Both the position numbers and the translations under genes were made by a program. A model generated the notes under the pieces. It had not been told where the DNA came from and ran no database searches. It was given only the letters and a program-made list of their open reading frames with translations. This document shows, one piece after another, positions 10,576 to 20,345 of a stretch of DNA of 64,000 nt; positions within the stretch are counted from its first letter, which is position 1; the number at the start of each line of letters is the position of its first letter. This DNA is from Aulostomus chinensis. Taxonomy: Eukaryota; Chordata; Actinopteri; Syngnathiformes; Aulostomidae. The DNA lies in NCBI GenBank assembly GCA_037954235.1, contig JBBMOA010000021.1, positions 22,538,125-22,602,124 on the forward strand. The letters run 5' to 3'.

Positions 10576-12250
10576 ATGTGTAAAACTATTTCTAATGGTA
10601 CACTCATTCTAACAGAGGCAGATATAAGAAAAGTCATTGAAAGTACAAGGCCCTTTACAGTTGAAGATTTGATAAGCAATCTTAAAGAGGCACTGGGACT
10701 TCAATACAACTTCAGTCTCCAATACCAAGACCCTGAATTCAATAATGAACCATGTAATCTGACAGATACTGAAGAACTTCCAGAAAAAACAACAGTTAAA
10801 GTCTTACCTGTCCTTGAGCTGGTACCTGTTCCACCTGATGAAGTCTTCAGTGACACACTGAGTACAGCAGATACAGAGATACTCTCACACTCATCTCAGG
10901 AGCGACAGGAACAGTGGCCAGAATTTTTTTTCTGCAGTTTATGAGTGAGGGAACTTCCTATTAAAGTATCAAAAGAACAATATATGTAAGAATATGAGAT
11001 ACTTGAGAGATTGGCAGAGAGCATGTATAGCTACACAGCTTACCCAACTGCTGCCCAGTTCGAAAGTGTTGCAGCAGCACTGATAAGCAAACACCCTTGT
11101 CTCCAGGAGCGAGGCTCAACCACTCGCTGTTGTGGTTGGAAAAATAGTCTAAAGCATAAAATGGTTAATTAAAGAACAAAGTGTAGGCAATCAGGATACC
11201 TTGATGTTGCAGTAAATGCCGGTAAGCAGGGAAGGCATTCAGCAGAAGGACAACCAGCTAACAAGCGCATCAAAAAGGCAAAGAAAGGAGAAATCAACTA
11301 CTTGCCCAACTTTCTGGATGGATTTGATCAGGCAGCCCTGGAGGGGGCCTGCAAAGACTTGGTTGATGGAATGCAGAAGAGAACACCAAATGGACCCCTT
11401 GTGAAACAGAAGATGGATCAGACGTTTGCTCTGAGAAGAAAAGAGGTAGTGGAGTTGGAACCCGCCATAAGCACAATGGTGAAACGCTGGCCTGCCCTTT
11501 TCACTGAAGATCAGGTATGTTCCTGAAAGAGAAGATAGCCAATGTCTTTCTATTATATAATGTGTCTAGATGTATATTTCTCTTGTCCTCTTTAAGGAAA
11601 ACACTGATATTTTTAATTTTGGGCATGCTGTTTACACACTTAAACGCCAACATTTCAAATCATATAAAAAGGACATTCATGGATGTTTTTCAGCTCTACT
11701 TTGCAGATGGCTTGCCTTGTGCAGCTCAGTTGATCTAGGTTCTTAAGTTGTTTTGGTTTTTTTTGTTCTCTGTATTTTTCAGGTGTTCATGGAGTTCAGC
11801 AGGATTGTGGGCAAGAACCTCAAGCAGAAATTCTATGAGAGCATCTATCGTCACAGTCCTCTGAGATATTTCATTCCAAGAGAGGGAATGTTGGACAGTT
11901 GTTGACACAGATTGACATCAGGATACTACTTACTGAGCGTGAAGGTGCCGTGCTCACATCTTCCAAGCATCTCAGTCCAGCCTCGTTGAAAATCATCATT
12001 GAGGGAGAAGTCGTGATGGGAAACATTCAAGATCATTCAAGCAATGTGCATTCTGTTTGGACTCACATATGCACTCCATCTTCACTATCCCAAGACTATG
12101 AAGCTCACATTTCAGTTCATCCAACAGGTATTGCTCTCGTTAGGCCGGATGAACCTAAAACCGAAGCTACAGACTTTGAAAAATCAGCTCGTAATGTAAA
12201 GAGATGTCAGCTCTACTGTAATAAGCTGTTGACTACTTTTTTTTGCCACA
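10576..12250 (+). pseudogene. Decayed SAMD3-like / PB1-domain fish gene, with intron
   Basis: After an acceptor (CCATAG) the first exon encodes a PB1-like domain (LTEADIRKVI, FSLQYQDPEFNNEPCNLTD, LPEKTTVKVLP), ending in a stop near 10942. The next part (about 11010-11514, with stops and shifts) reads AYPTAAQFESVAAALISKHP, then GEINYLPNF and QKMDQTFALRRKEVVE. A clean intron 11515-11782 starts GTATGT and ends TTTTTCAG. The following exon has EFSRIVGKNLKQKFYES and, after a shift, IDIRILLTEREGAVL and CILFGLTYALHLHYP, ending at a CAG|GT donor at 12127. These match teleost SAMD3-like proteins as I remember them. Two or more frameshifts make it a probable pseudogene. Confidence 0.65.
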
Positions 12251-12259
12251 CCAGTAAAA

Positions 12260-13030
12260 ACACTTTCTGACCCATGGGGTAAAACTTTTTTATTTTATGT
12301 AAAACAGGTCGAAAAACAGGCACACGTAAAACACAGACACGCACACAAACAACAGACACATTCAACACCCACACACAAAAGACACATACACACCTACACA
12401 CACTTAAATGCTGTAGGAAGCGGGCTGAAGGATGTGACTTGTGTGAAATTAAAATTGAGAGGAGTTGTAGCAGAAAGACATAAGACATTGTTTCAGTTGT
12501 TGTTGCATCATCTCTGTAGATGAGTTGGTTATTGTTCTGAAATGATAGCCTCTGTTGGTTCATGTGCTGGCCTCCCTTCATTTAGGCAGATTAATATTTG
12601 TTATTTGTACATTTGAGCAGAGGTTTCTTGTGAATCTTGTTTTTTTTATGGATTTACCATTATATTCTCAGGGCACATCAATGTTTTTTCTTGTGAATTT
12701 GTGATGCATTCAACACAGCCAACACTGACAACACCAACAACCACACAAACAGCACAGACAACACCCACACACATAATTGTTTCAATGATTTGAAATGACC
12801 TTTTTCAGATAAATCATTTCAGATTGGATGTGTTGATGTTGACCTGATGATGAGTTTGTAAGAACAACATTAGCTGTGTTTTGCCATTTACTTCAAAATA
12901 AAATGCATTGGAGCCTTTAAAGGTGTTGATTTTTCCATCCAATTTAATTGAAACAATGTTTTCTACAATATTTTAAAAAAAGAAAGAACTGTAAATTAAA
13001 TTGGAGGAAAAAACAGTAATTGTAATAAAT
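12260..13030 (+). repeat. Diverged second copy of the 9.7-10.4 kb block, plus AT-rich spacer
   Basis: 12480-12600 resembles 9700-9830 (CTCTGTTGGTTCATG…CTGGCCTCCCTTCATTTAGGCAG). 12320-12400 and 12700-12770 carry the same ACACAAACAACACAGAC short-repeat run as 10310-10375, and 12640-12690 resembles 10240-10290 (ATGGATTTAC…TCTCAGGG). This looks like a local duplication of a 3' gene end and its UTR. 12938-12949 and 12994-13005 form a perfect 12-bp inverted repeat with a 44-bp loop. No coding potential is evident. Confidence 0.5.
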
Positions 13031-13084
13031 TAATACAACTCAACATATTTAGTTTCAGCTTGTGTAAAAAGTTAACATTTCATG

Positions 13085-13985
13085 TTAGTAAAACTCAGCA
13101 TATTTAGTTTCAGCTTGTGCAAAAACTAATGTGGTATAGGGCAACGGGTTTCCACGCGATTTGCGAGTGAAGTCAACTAATTTGGGTGAAGAGTGTAAGG
13201 CAACTCTGTTGATTGCGTATTTTGTGTTTGTGTGTTGGAGGGCTCTGCTGTGAGCTAGTCTGACAGCGGGAGAAATGGAGACTTTTTTCACAAATATGCT
13301 GGCTGACACGATATTGGCTTTATACAACACATTTTGTAGAGTCATCAGACAAAACTGGTCTGTAGAGCGTATAAACTTTAACGATATGTTGACTCCATTG
13401 AGCATAAGTTTTTCTTGGAAAAACAAATCAGCATGTATGTGTCGGTGCAAATAGTTCGACAATTCTGTTGTGTACGGTATACGCTCCTCTGTGGGCAAGT
13501 CCGGGATTAGTGCCAGTTATAGACGTGTCGTTCATGTGATTATGGCCGTCTTTACGAAACGGCACATTGCTAAATTGTGTGTTCAGGGTGTCGGTGTTAT
13601 AATTGATTAAACATTCAATTATACCCCTGTATGGGTATGTGTTGGAGCTCTGTGTGATCAACCTATCCCCTATTTTAACATCAACTTGAGCAAATAACGT
13701 GTATCCGGGGTAGTTAATAAACCCCACATCAGCCTGACCGCCCAGAGCTGTCCCATCCGGGTTTTGGATCCACACTCGTGTGTAGATATATGAGTCGTTC
13801 AAATCCAGGTAATCCTCGACGCATGCCGAAATATAGAACTCCAATGGGCCATTCTCTGTGAGAGCTGAGACTGGTGCTACCTGCACATATGTAGATTTCT
13901 CAATAGACGTCTGCGTGTATGGGACTGTGAACAGGTCAAGCTCGGTTTTCACACACTCTCCTGACTGGGTGTGAATCAGCGACAT
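13085..13985 (-). pseudogene. Maverick/Polinton (adintovirus-like) major capsid protein remnant
   Basis: The minus frame from 13985 starts MSLIHTQSGECVKTELDLF, continues YTQTSIEKSTYVQVAP, EFYISACVEDYLDLNDSYIY, GYTLFAQVDVKIGDRLI and NTYPYRGIIECLINY. Near 13490-13500 it shifts frame; the other frame continues LHRHIHADLFFQEKLMLNG, FIRSTDQFCLM and ends KYAEFY at about 13085. The ELDLF…TQTSIE opening, YPYR and DLFFQ…LLN pattern recall the family labelled F54H12.2-like, which I associate with double-jelly-roll capsid proteins of Mavericks/Polintons and adintoviruses. That link is from memory. The 5'-adjacent basic gene supports a virion gene block. One frameshift marks it as dead. Confidence 0.6.
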
Positions 13986-13989
13986 TTTG

Positions 13990-14289
13990 TTAAAATATGT
14001 TTCTTATCGCTGGTCTGCCGTGAGCTGATGATGTTCTTGTCCTCTTGGGTGCTGCCTTCTTTCTGGAAAAACTATGTGTTTTGGCAGGTGTTTTATTTCT
14101 TTTCTTCTTTTTAGGGGCAGTGACACTGGGGAGTCTTTTTCTCTCGCTGGGTATAATAAACCCATTTCCTTCCTGATGCCCCGGTATGGCCCTTCTTGCT
14201 ATGTTTGAAACCACATCTCCCATAATGCCGGTGGCTGCTGTCTTTAAATGAGGTTTTGCTATATTTAAACCTCTTCGCAACAATGGCAG
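13990..14289 (-). pseudogene. Small basic core-like protein upstream of the capsid gene (5' truncated)
   Basis: About 98 codons on minus: LLRRGLNIAKPHLKTAATG, IMGDVVSNIARR, then a strongly basic tail rich in K and R (KKKKRNKTPAK, AAPKRTRTS) ending RNIF. The stop lies four bases before the capsid ATG, so the two were probably co-transcribed. Hydrophobic-plus-basic small proteins beside the capsid gene are seen in adenovirus-like and Polinton genomes, so a DNA-condensing or minor capsid role is a guess. The upstream end is cut at 14289/14290 by the Gypsy LTR, so the true start is missing. Confidence 0.45.
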
Positions 14290-14764
14290 TGTCGGGATGG
14301 TTGGTGTGATGGGCCCAGAGCAGAGGCTGCGATCAGTTACAGGTGCAGAACCAAAATTTATTTACACAGGTGATCAAACAAAGTGATATGAACAAAGGTG
14401 GTGGCGGTGGCAGAAGCTCGTGGAGACCTGGAAAAAACAGAGGAGGGATTCTGATTAGTCCTCAGGTAGACAGAGCAATCCATCCACACACACCAAGAGG
14501 CAACAATGAGAATAACCACTCCTTGTGAGGAGAAGGGCTTAAGGCCAGCACTAGCTGCGAGACGAACCACAAAAGAAGTGCAATCAGCCGGCGAGGAGAA
14601 GGGGAAGCCACCGGCTTAAGTAGGGCAGGTAATCAGCAAGGATGAGAAACAGGTGAGAGCAGCTCCACAGCGCCACCCATACCAACCACCTAGGAGGGGC
14701 AAGAGAGGAGAGACAACCTGAGAAGGGAGGGAGAGAGGAACAAAAACTGGAGGACTGGCGTGCA
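14290..14764 (-). repeat. 3' LTR of the chromodomain Gypsy element
   Basis: On minus the block ends …CATCCCGACA at 14290 and carries an AATAAA signal near 14355 and a TACTTAAG box near 14620. A purine-rich run (AAGGAAGGTAGGA) precedes a plausible start TGCACGCCAG at 14764 and would be the polypurine tract. The right boundary is an estimate. Confidence 0.5.
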
Positions 14765-15262
14765 GTCCTACCTTCCTTATAAAAGTCTCGTAGAAGGTCG
14801 CCGTCCAAGATGAGGCTGCGGGGGATCCACTATCTCTCCTCCGGTCCATAACCCTCCCAATCCATGAGGTACTGGAAACCACGCCCCTGTGGCCTGACAT
14901 CCAGAATCCTGGAAACAGTGAATGCAGGATTGTCATCGATGAGCCAGGGGGGTGGAGGGGGCTCGGCCAGAGGGCAGAGCTCACTGGTCGAGACGGGTTT
15001 CAGCAGGGAGACATGGAATGTGGGATGCACTTTAAGGGATGCTGGCAACCTGAGTCTCACAGCAGATGGATTAATAATCTTTTCAACAGGGAATGGTCCA
15101 ATGAAGCGAGGAGCAAGTTTACTGGCCTAAACTTGCAGAGATAAGTCCCGAGAAGAGAGCCACACTATCTGACCAGGGCGAAAAGTGGGAGCAGGGAGCC
15201 GGTGGAGATCGGCACTGCGCTTCTCTGCTGAGACTGTAAGTGCCAGCCGAGCCCTCCTCCAA
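14765..15262 (-). pseudogene. Gypsy pol C-terminus: GPY-like linker and chromodomain
   Basis: Minus reading shows FRPGQIVWLSSRDLSL (integrase C-terminal linker) with an in-frame stop, LAPRFIGPFPVEKIINPSAV near 15100, VHPTFHVSLLKPV, then a chromodomain: FTVSRILDVRPQGRGFQYL, MDWEGYGPEERSW and DLLRDFYKEG. Chromodomains on Gypsy integrases are thought to guide insertion to marked chromatin. Length and order fit the Sushi/chromovirus clade. Confidence 0.7.
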
Positions 15263-15264
15263 AC

Positions 15265-15940
15265 CTAGGGGGGTTGATATCCGAAACAGGCTTGGAATGG
15301 GGACATACCTGTAGCTTGACAGGAGAGGGCGTTGTGGGCGTATTCCACCCAGGACAGGTGGTCACTCCAGGACACCGGGTGGTGAGCTGCCACACAGCGT
15401 AATGCGCTTTCCAGATCCTGGTTTGCCCGCTCAGTCTGGCCGTTGGTCTGAGGGTGAAAGCCCAAGGAAAGGCTGACCGCTGCGCGGCAAAACTCCCTCC
15501 AGACACAAGAAGAAAACTGAGGACCACGATCAGACACAATGTCCTGGGGGATTCCATGCAGCTTGACAACATGAGTGACCAGTAAATTGGCTGTCTCAAG
15601 GGCTGTAGGCAACTTGGGAAGTGGGACGTAGTGAACCATCTTTGAAAACCGATCCACTATGGTGAGGATAAATGTGTTACCTTGTGAAGGAAGGAGGCCA
15701 GTGGAAAAGTCAACCGCTATGTGGGACCATGGCTGGCTAGGCACCAGTAGGGGGCGCAACAGACCAGCAGGTGGCTTATGGGAGGCCTTTCCCCGGGCAC
15801 AGTCTGAGCAGGCAGCCACAAACTCCCGGGTGTCTTTGGCCATAGTAGGCCACCAGAATCTCTGCCGGAGAAAAGAAAGTGATCTGTCAATGCCAGGGTG
15901 ACATGAGAGCTTAGAGGAGTGTCCCCACTGCAAACCGTGT
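15265..15940 (-). pseudogene. Gypsy integrase core (partial)
   Basis: The frame begins in the HHCC region (LQWGHSSKLSCHPGIDRS, WWPTMAKDTREFVAACSDC) and carries the catalytic DDE residues: HIAVDFSTGLL (first Asp), DIVSDRGPQFSS (second Asp) and TERANQDLESALR (Glu). It ends in FGYQPP followed by a stop created by a small deletion. The first His lies at or beyond the breakpoint at 15941. Function would be strand transfer of the cDNA; the copy is broken. Confidence 0.8.
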
Positions 15941-17573
15941 GTCACTCCTGTTCGGTGCCGAGGATCCGGGTTGGCTCAACCCCTGCTCCGCCGAGGATTC
16001 TGTCGGGTGCCACTCCTGTCACGGCACCAAGGGTTCTGGTGGGCTCCATCCCGGTTGCAGCGGCTGCTACACCTTCTCCGCCGACACGGGTCCTGGCGGG
16101 CGTCAATCCGGTTCCGGCGCCGAGGGTCCTGGCTGGCTCAACTCCTGTCACTGCACCGAGGGTTCTGGCGGGCTCCATCCCCGTCACAGCGGCTGCTGCA
16201 CCTTCTCTGCCGCCAAGGGTCCTGGCGGGCGTCACTCCTGTTCCAGCGCCGAGGGTGCTGGCTGACGGCATTCTTGCTCTGTGCCACCTGGGCCGCCCCC
16301 CTGACTCTCTGTGGTCTGCGCGGCCTCCCGGCCACCACCCTGACTCTCTCTGGTCTGCGCGGCCTCCGGGCAGCCCCCCTGACATTCTGTGGTCTGCACG
16401 GCCTCCGGGCCGCCCCCCTGACTCTCCCTGGTCTGCGCGGCCTGCTGGCCGCTCCCCTGACTCTCCCTGGTCTGTGTGGCCTCCGGGCAGCTCCCCTGAC
16501 TCTCCCTGGTCTGCGTGGCCTCCGGGTAGCTCCCCTGACATTCTGTGGTCTTCGCGGCCTCCGGGCAGCTCCCCTGACATTCTGTGGTCTGCGTGGCCTC
16601 CGGGCCACCCCCCCTGACTCTCCGTGGTCTGCGCGGCCCCCTGGCCGCCCCCCCGACACTATTTGTTTGTTCTCTCCACGGGTGTGGTGACTGAGTGGTT
16701 TTGTTCTTTTTTTTGCTTCTTGGTCGTTTTGTCCCTTCCCGCCTCCTGGCCACCCTCCACTCACCCTGGGGTTGTTTGTTTTTTGGGCTGTCTGGGAGCC
16801 AGCCCTTAGGGAAGGGTTCTGTCACAATCCCTGTCTCATGCTTCCTGCTTTATTTTGTAGTCATGTCCTGTCTTCCTGACCTCCCTCCTGTGATTACCTC
16901 TTGTGTCTCACCTGGGTGATTGCACCACCTGTGTCTCGTTTCCCTTCTTGTATTTAACTTGTGTGTCTCCTTAGTTCCTTGTTGGGTCATTGTCTTCATC
17001 TGTCGGTTTTTTGGCTGTCATCATTTGTCTGCATTTGTCGTTATCACAGTTTTGTCTCGTCTCGTCTTGTCAAGCCTCCTGCCTCACGTCAAGCCCCCTG
17101 CCTCACGTCAAGCCCCCTGCCTCACGTCAAGCTTCCTGCCTCACGTCTAGTCTCCTGCCTCACGTCAAGCCCCCTGCCTCACGTCAAGTCTCCTGCCTCA
17201 CGTCAAGTCTCCTGCCTCTTGTCAAGCCTCCTGCCTCACGTCAAGCCTCCTGCCTCACGTCAAGCCCCCTGCCTCACGTCAAGCCTCCTGCCTCACGTCA
17301 AGCCTCCTGCCTCTTGTCAAGCTTCCTGCCCCTCGTCAAGTCTCCTGCCTCACGTCAAGCCTCCGGCCTCACGTCCCGCCTCAAGCCTCCGGCCTCACGT
17401 CCGCCTCAAGCCTTCAGCCTCACTCCCTGCCTCAAGCCTCCGGCCTCACTCCCCGCCTCAAGCCTCCGGCCTCACTCCCCGCCTCAAGCCTCCAGCTCTC
17501 AATTAACCTCTTTCGCACCATTCCTATGGTCTGCACTTGGGTCTCTTCCCCCCACACACCCCCGTACCTGACA
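15941..17573 (+). mobile_element. Short LTR element copy 1, 5' truncated, with 3' LTR
   Basis: Homologous to the complete element at 36382-40904. It starts inside the internal tandem-repeat region (units reading PRVLAGVTPVPA, then DSPWSARPPGSSP), continues through a T-rich 3' region and a purine-rich tract, and ends with a 754-bp LTR (16820-17573) starting TGTCACAATC and ending CCTGACA. The 5' LTR and first internal part are missing together with neighbouring Gypsy sequence, so a deletion after insertion is likely. No gag, protease or RT is present in it. Confidence 0.75.
17070..17495 (+). repeat. 19-bp minisatellite expanded inside the LTR
   Basis: About fifteen tandem units of CAAGCCTCCTGCCTCACGT (19 bp, with CCCCCT and TCTCCT variants) run to about 17360, then about 26-bp variants ending CTCACTCCCCGCCT. 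The sister LTR (36382-36798) has only two to four such units, which explains why this LTR is 754 bp rather than 417 bp. Confidence 0.9.
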
Positions 17574-18652
17574 AGGGGTGCAACTTGTTGGTAGCGGGGT
17601 CTCGTTGAGAGAGGATGGTTCCAAGTCCAGATTCTGAGGCGTCCACCTCGACCACAAACTGTAGAGAGAAGTTAGGGTGTAGGAGAACAGGGGCAGTAGT
17701 AAACCGGTCTTTGAGGTCCTGAAAGGCTTGTTTAGCATCCTCCGACCAGATGAAAGGGACCTTGGTGGAGGTGAGCTGAGTGAGAGGCCTTGCTACACTG
17801 CTGTAATTATATAAATCTCCGGTAAAAATTGGCAAAACCCAAAAAATGCTGCAGCTCCTTGCGGGTGGTAGGGGTGGGCCAACTGCAACCAGCCTGAATC
17901 ATATTGGGGTCTGGACGTAGCTGACCTGACTCAATAATGTAGCCTAAAAAGCTGACTTTAGGGGCATGAAATTCACACCTCTCCGGCTTAACATAAAGTC
18001 GGTTCTCCAGGAGGCGCTGGAGAACGAGGCGAAGGTGCTGTTTGTGTTCATTTAAGTCTTTAGAAAAGATGAGAATGTCATCCAAGTAAATAAGCACAAA
18101 CTTGTTCAGGATGTCCCTAAAGATGTCATTCATAAATGATTGGAAAACTGCTGTGGCGTTGGTGAGACCAAATGGCATGACCAGATACTCGAAGTGGCCC
18201 ATGGGAGTATTAAAGGCAGTTTTCCACTCATCTCCCTCTCTGATGCGAATGAGGTGATAAGCATTAAGCAGGTCTAGCTTAGAAAAGATCTTGGCTTGAC
18301 AAAGGGGCTCAAATGAGGGATCAATGAGAGGGATAGGTGACTTATCCTTTACTGTGATTTCATTAAGGCCACGAAAATCAATACAAGGGTGGAGAGAAGA
18401 ATCCTTTTTGCCGACGAAGAAAAAAACAGCCCCAACAGGAGATGAGGAAGGCCGAATTAACCCGGAAGCTAACGACTCTGAAATGTAGTCCTGCATGGCC
18501 TCCTTTTCGCGACGAGAAAGGTTGTATAATCGGCTAGAAGGTAAGGGGGCGCCAGGGAGTAAATTTATGGCGCAGTCATAAGGACGGAGAGGAGGCAGGG
18601 TCTTGGCCAGATCTTTACTAAAAACCTGTGCTAAATCATAGCAAGATGGCAC
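17574..18652 (-). pseudogene. Gypsy reverse transcriptase and start of RNase H
   Basis: The 281-codon RT frame (17807-18652) shows RPYDCAINLLPGAPLP, SSPVGAVFFFVGKKD, CIDFRGLNEITVK, IFSKLDLLNAYHLIRI (motif A), YLVMPFGLTNATAVFQSFM (motif B), FVLIYLDDILIFS (motif C, YLDD) and FLGYIIESGQLRP. RNase H follows with a shift near 17820 (FIWSEDAKQAFQDLK, FVVEVDASESGLGTILSQ) and stops at 17574 against the inserted LTR. Apart from frame breaks the RT is well kept. Confidence 0.85.
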
Positions 18653-19330
18653 TAAAGTAAGGTCAGGAGGTGAAGGTGTTAAGGGAGGTGAAGAACTGAC
18701 TGCTGCAGACTGAAGGCAAAAAGCATAAGAGAGTGCTCCAACTGACTATGGAGGAGGTGGCCCAGTTAATATGGGGACTATGGACTTTGAACTAGGGTAA
18801 CCCGAGAATAACTGGGGAGCATGGAGACGAAATGAAAAAGAATATAATTCTCTCGGAATGGTTGCCTGACAGTAATAGATTGAGGGGAATGGTCTCAAAT
18901 TTAACCTCAGAAATTACTCGCCCGTCTACTGCCAACACCGATTTAGCCTGAGAAAGCGGAGTTGTGGGGATATTATGAGCCCTGACAAAATCCTCATCAA
19001 TAAAATTATCATTAGCACCAGAATCCAAAAAGACAGAAGTGTTGACTAGGGATGATGAGAAGCTAAGTAAGGCTGAAAACGTGAATCTGAGGGGGCTGGA
19101 GGGTTTGGATGTATGACTCACCATTATGCTCTTGACTAATGATGAGTCCTGTCTTTTGGCAGCAGGGGGCAGGACTGAAGAGAATGTTCAGCTCCTCCGC
19201 AGTATAGGCATAGGTGTTCTGCCTTCTGTCTTCTCCTTTCCTTTGAGCTCAGTCGGGCACTTCCCAACTGCATGGGTTCCTCCGAGTCAGCAGGGGGAGT
19301 AGAAGTAAGGGTGTAGGAATTAAATTAACA
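18653..19330 (-). pseudogene. Gypsy gag end (zinc knuckle) and protease
   Basis: Minus reading from about 19315 gives EEPMQLGSARLSSKERRR then CLYCGGAEHSLQSC, a CX2CX4HX4C zinc knuckle, and a stop. The protease (18792-19124) shows VFLDSGANDNFIDEDF, a DSGA active-site motif, and PVILGLP. 18653-18791 is the degraded protease-RT linker with stops. These match the Sushi clade order. The gag upstream of about 19330 is lost. Confidence 0.75.
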
Positions 19331-19335
19331 GATAC

Positions 19336-19900
19336 TGTGGATTAGGAGTATTAGTCTCAGAAAGCATTTTGTCAATCACATGAGCTTCTGTGACTATCTC
19401 CTGACCTCAAGGAAAATGACAACAGTAGCAGACAGGATGAATTGGGGGAGGTGAGGAGCAGCTGATGAACAGGTGATACAGTCGTTGCTGTGATGGGGAA
19501 ACCATCTGCCCTTTGTTGTTGAATGGTATAAAGGTTGAGACATTGTAAAGATTGGCAGAGAACACTCAGCAGTCTTCTCTCCATGCTGCATGTATTAAAG
19601 AGACTTGATTCATCACACCAAGTCTGTAATTCTTCAGAGAATTAGCATCTCTCAACGATCTACAAGGAGAATTTCCCTTACATTTTGACGACGCGGATGG
19701 GATGGACGCTCTGCTGACTTACGCCTGAACCTGGACTGAGGGTCAACTGCTGGCAGGAGTCTCATACGACTCAGGGAAAGTTCCGCTCTGACAAATGGAG
19801 GACAGGATCCCGCCTGAGGTCAGGAGCGGGTGGCGGACAGCAGACGCTCCATCTATTTTTTTAATGAGTAAGTACAGTGTTATGAATCAATCTCTACATG
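19336..19900 (+). mobile_element. Retroviral LTR end, primer-binding site and leader (partial)
   Basis: TATAAAG at 19527-19533 and ATTAAA at 19594-19599 suggest U3 and R; the LTR would end …CCCTTACA at 19682. Three bases later 19686-19703 resembles a tRNA primer-binding site. A strong splice-donor sequence GA|GTAAGT follows at 19868. This order (LTR, PBS, leader, donor) is that of a retroviral 5' end. Its gag is absent. The LTR start is uncertain, about 19336. Confidence 0.5.
19686..19703 (+). promoter_or_regulatory. Putative primer-binding site, tRNA-Ser(GCT)-like
   Basis: TGACGACGCGGATGGGAT matches the complement of the vertebrate tRNA-Ser(GCT) 3' end, as I remember it, at 16 of 18 positions. 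It starts three bases after the CA end of the LTR, the usual retroviral spacing. Confidence 0.45.
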
Positions 19901-19911
19901 AGTTGTGTAAT

Positions 19912-20100
19912 TCCTGTGAAGTCTGAGTAAGTTTCCCATGTAATTCTTGTGTAGTCTTGGGAACGCTTCCATGTAATTCTTGTGTCGTCTTGGAAGCCCC
20001 TTCCATGTAATTCTTGAGTAGTTTTGGAAGGTTGATGAAGTCTGAGTTTAAGTTTCCCATGTAATTCTTGTGTAGTGTAGTCTTGGGAACGCTTCCATGA
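19912..20100 (+). repeat. Degenerate minisatellite, about 36-bp units
   Basis: Four imperfect units built on TTCCATGTAATTCTTGTGTA followed by GTCTTGGGAACGC. No other signal is seen in it. Confidence 0.75.
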
Positions 20101-20102
20101 AG

Positions 20103-20345
20103 GCATGTTAAAATGTCACCATAGCAACCAGAGTGTTAGGGGGCAGAGAGGATGTTGACTCATGTTATGTTGTTGGCGTGATGTTACCAGGACGCTGCTA
20201 AAAAAGTTGTATACCAGTACACAGTGGATTTACATTTATTATTATATTTAGAAAAAACTCAGTTTTTATGCCGATCGTATCATTTTAATTTGTTTTATTT
20301 ATCCGCTTCACCTTAAAGGCCGGTCTGTGAAAATATTGTCAGACA
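20103..20345 (+). repeat. Dispersed repeat R1, uninterrupted copy
   Basis: This block matches, on the opposite strand, 48065-48260 plus 49345-49405. Shared stretches include GTTGTATACCAGTACACAGT, ATTATATTTAGAAAAAACTC and AGAGAGGATGTTGACT. It contains no ORF and I cannot name the family. It serves as the empty site that defines the insertion at 48261-49344. Confidence 0.8.

Larger units (their letters stand above)
14290..19335 (-). mobile_element. Chromodomain Ty3/Gypsy (Sushi-like) retrotransposon, truncated
   Basis: On minus, in order: gag zinc knuckle (about 19220-19260), protease (18792-19124), reverse transcriptase (17807-18652), RNase H start (17574-17835), integrase (15265-15940), linker and chromodomain (about 14830-15160), 3' LTR (14290-14764). 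The gag N-terminus and 5' LTR are missing at 19335, where a retroviral LTR-like block begins. A short LTR element (15941-17573) sits between RNase H and integrase, and about the rest of RNase H plus the integrase zinc-binding start are deleted there. The left end lies in the Maverick core gene. Confidence 0.8.

Noticed and set aside
15942..16825. Several 190-240 codon frames on both strands over the short LTR element repeats
   Set aside because: The 36-bp and 39-bp tandem units are multiples of three without stops, so every frame stays open. Length is not coding evidence here.
17070..17495. CRISPR-like regularly spaced repeats
   Set aside because: Units are contiguous 19-mers without spacers, inside an LTR of a vertebrate genome; it is a minisatellite.
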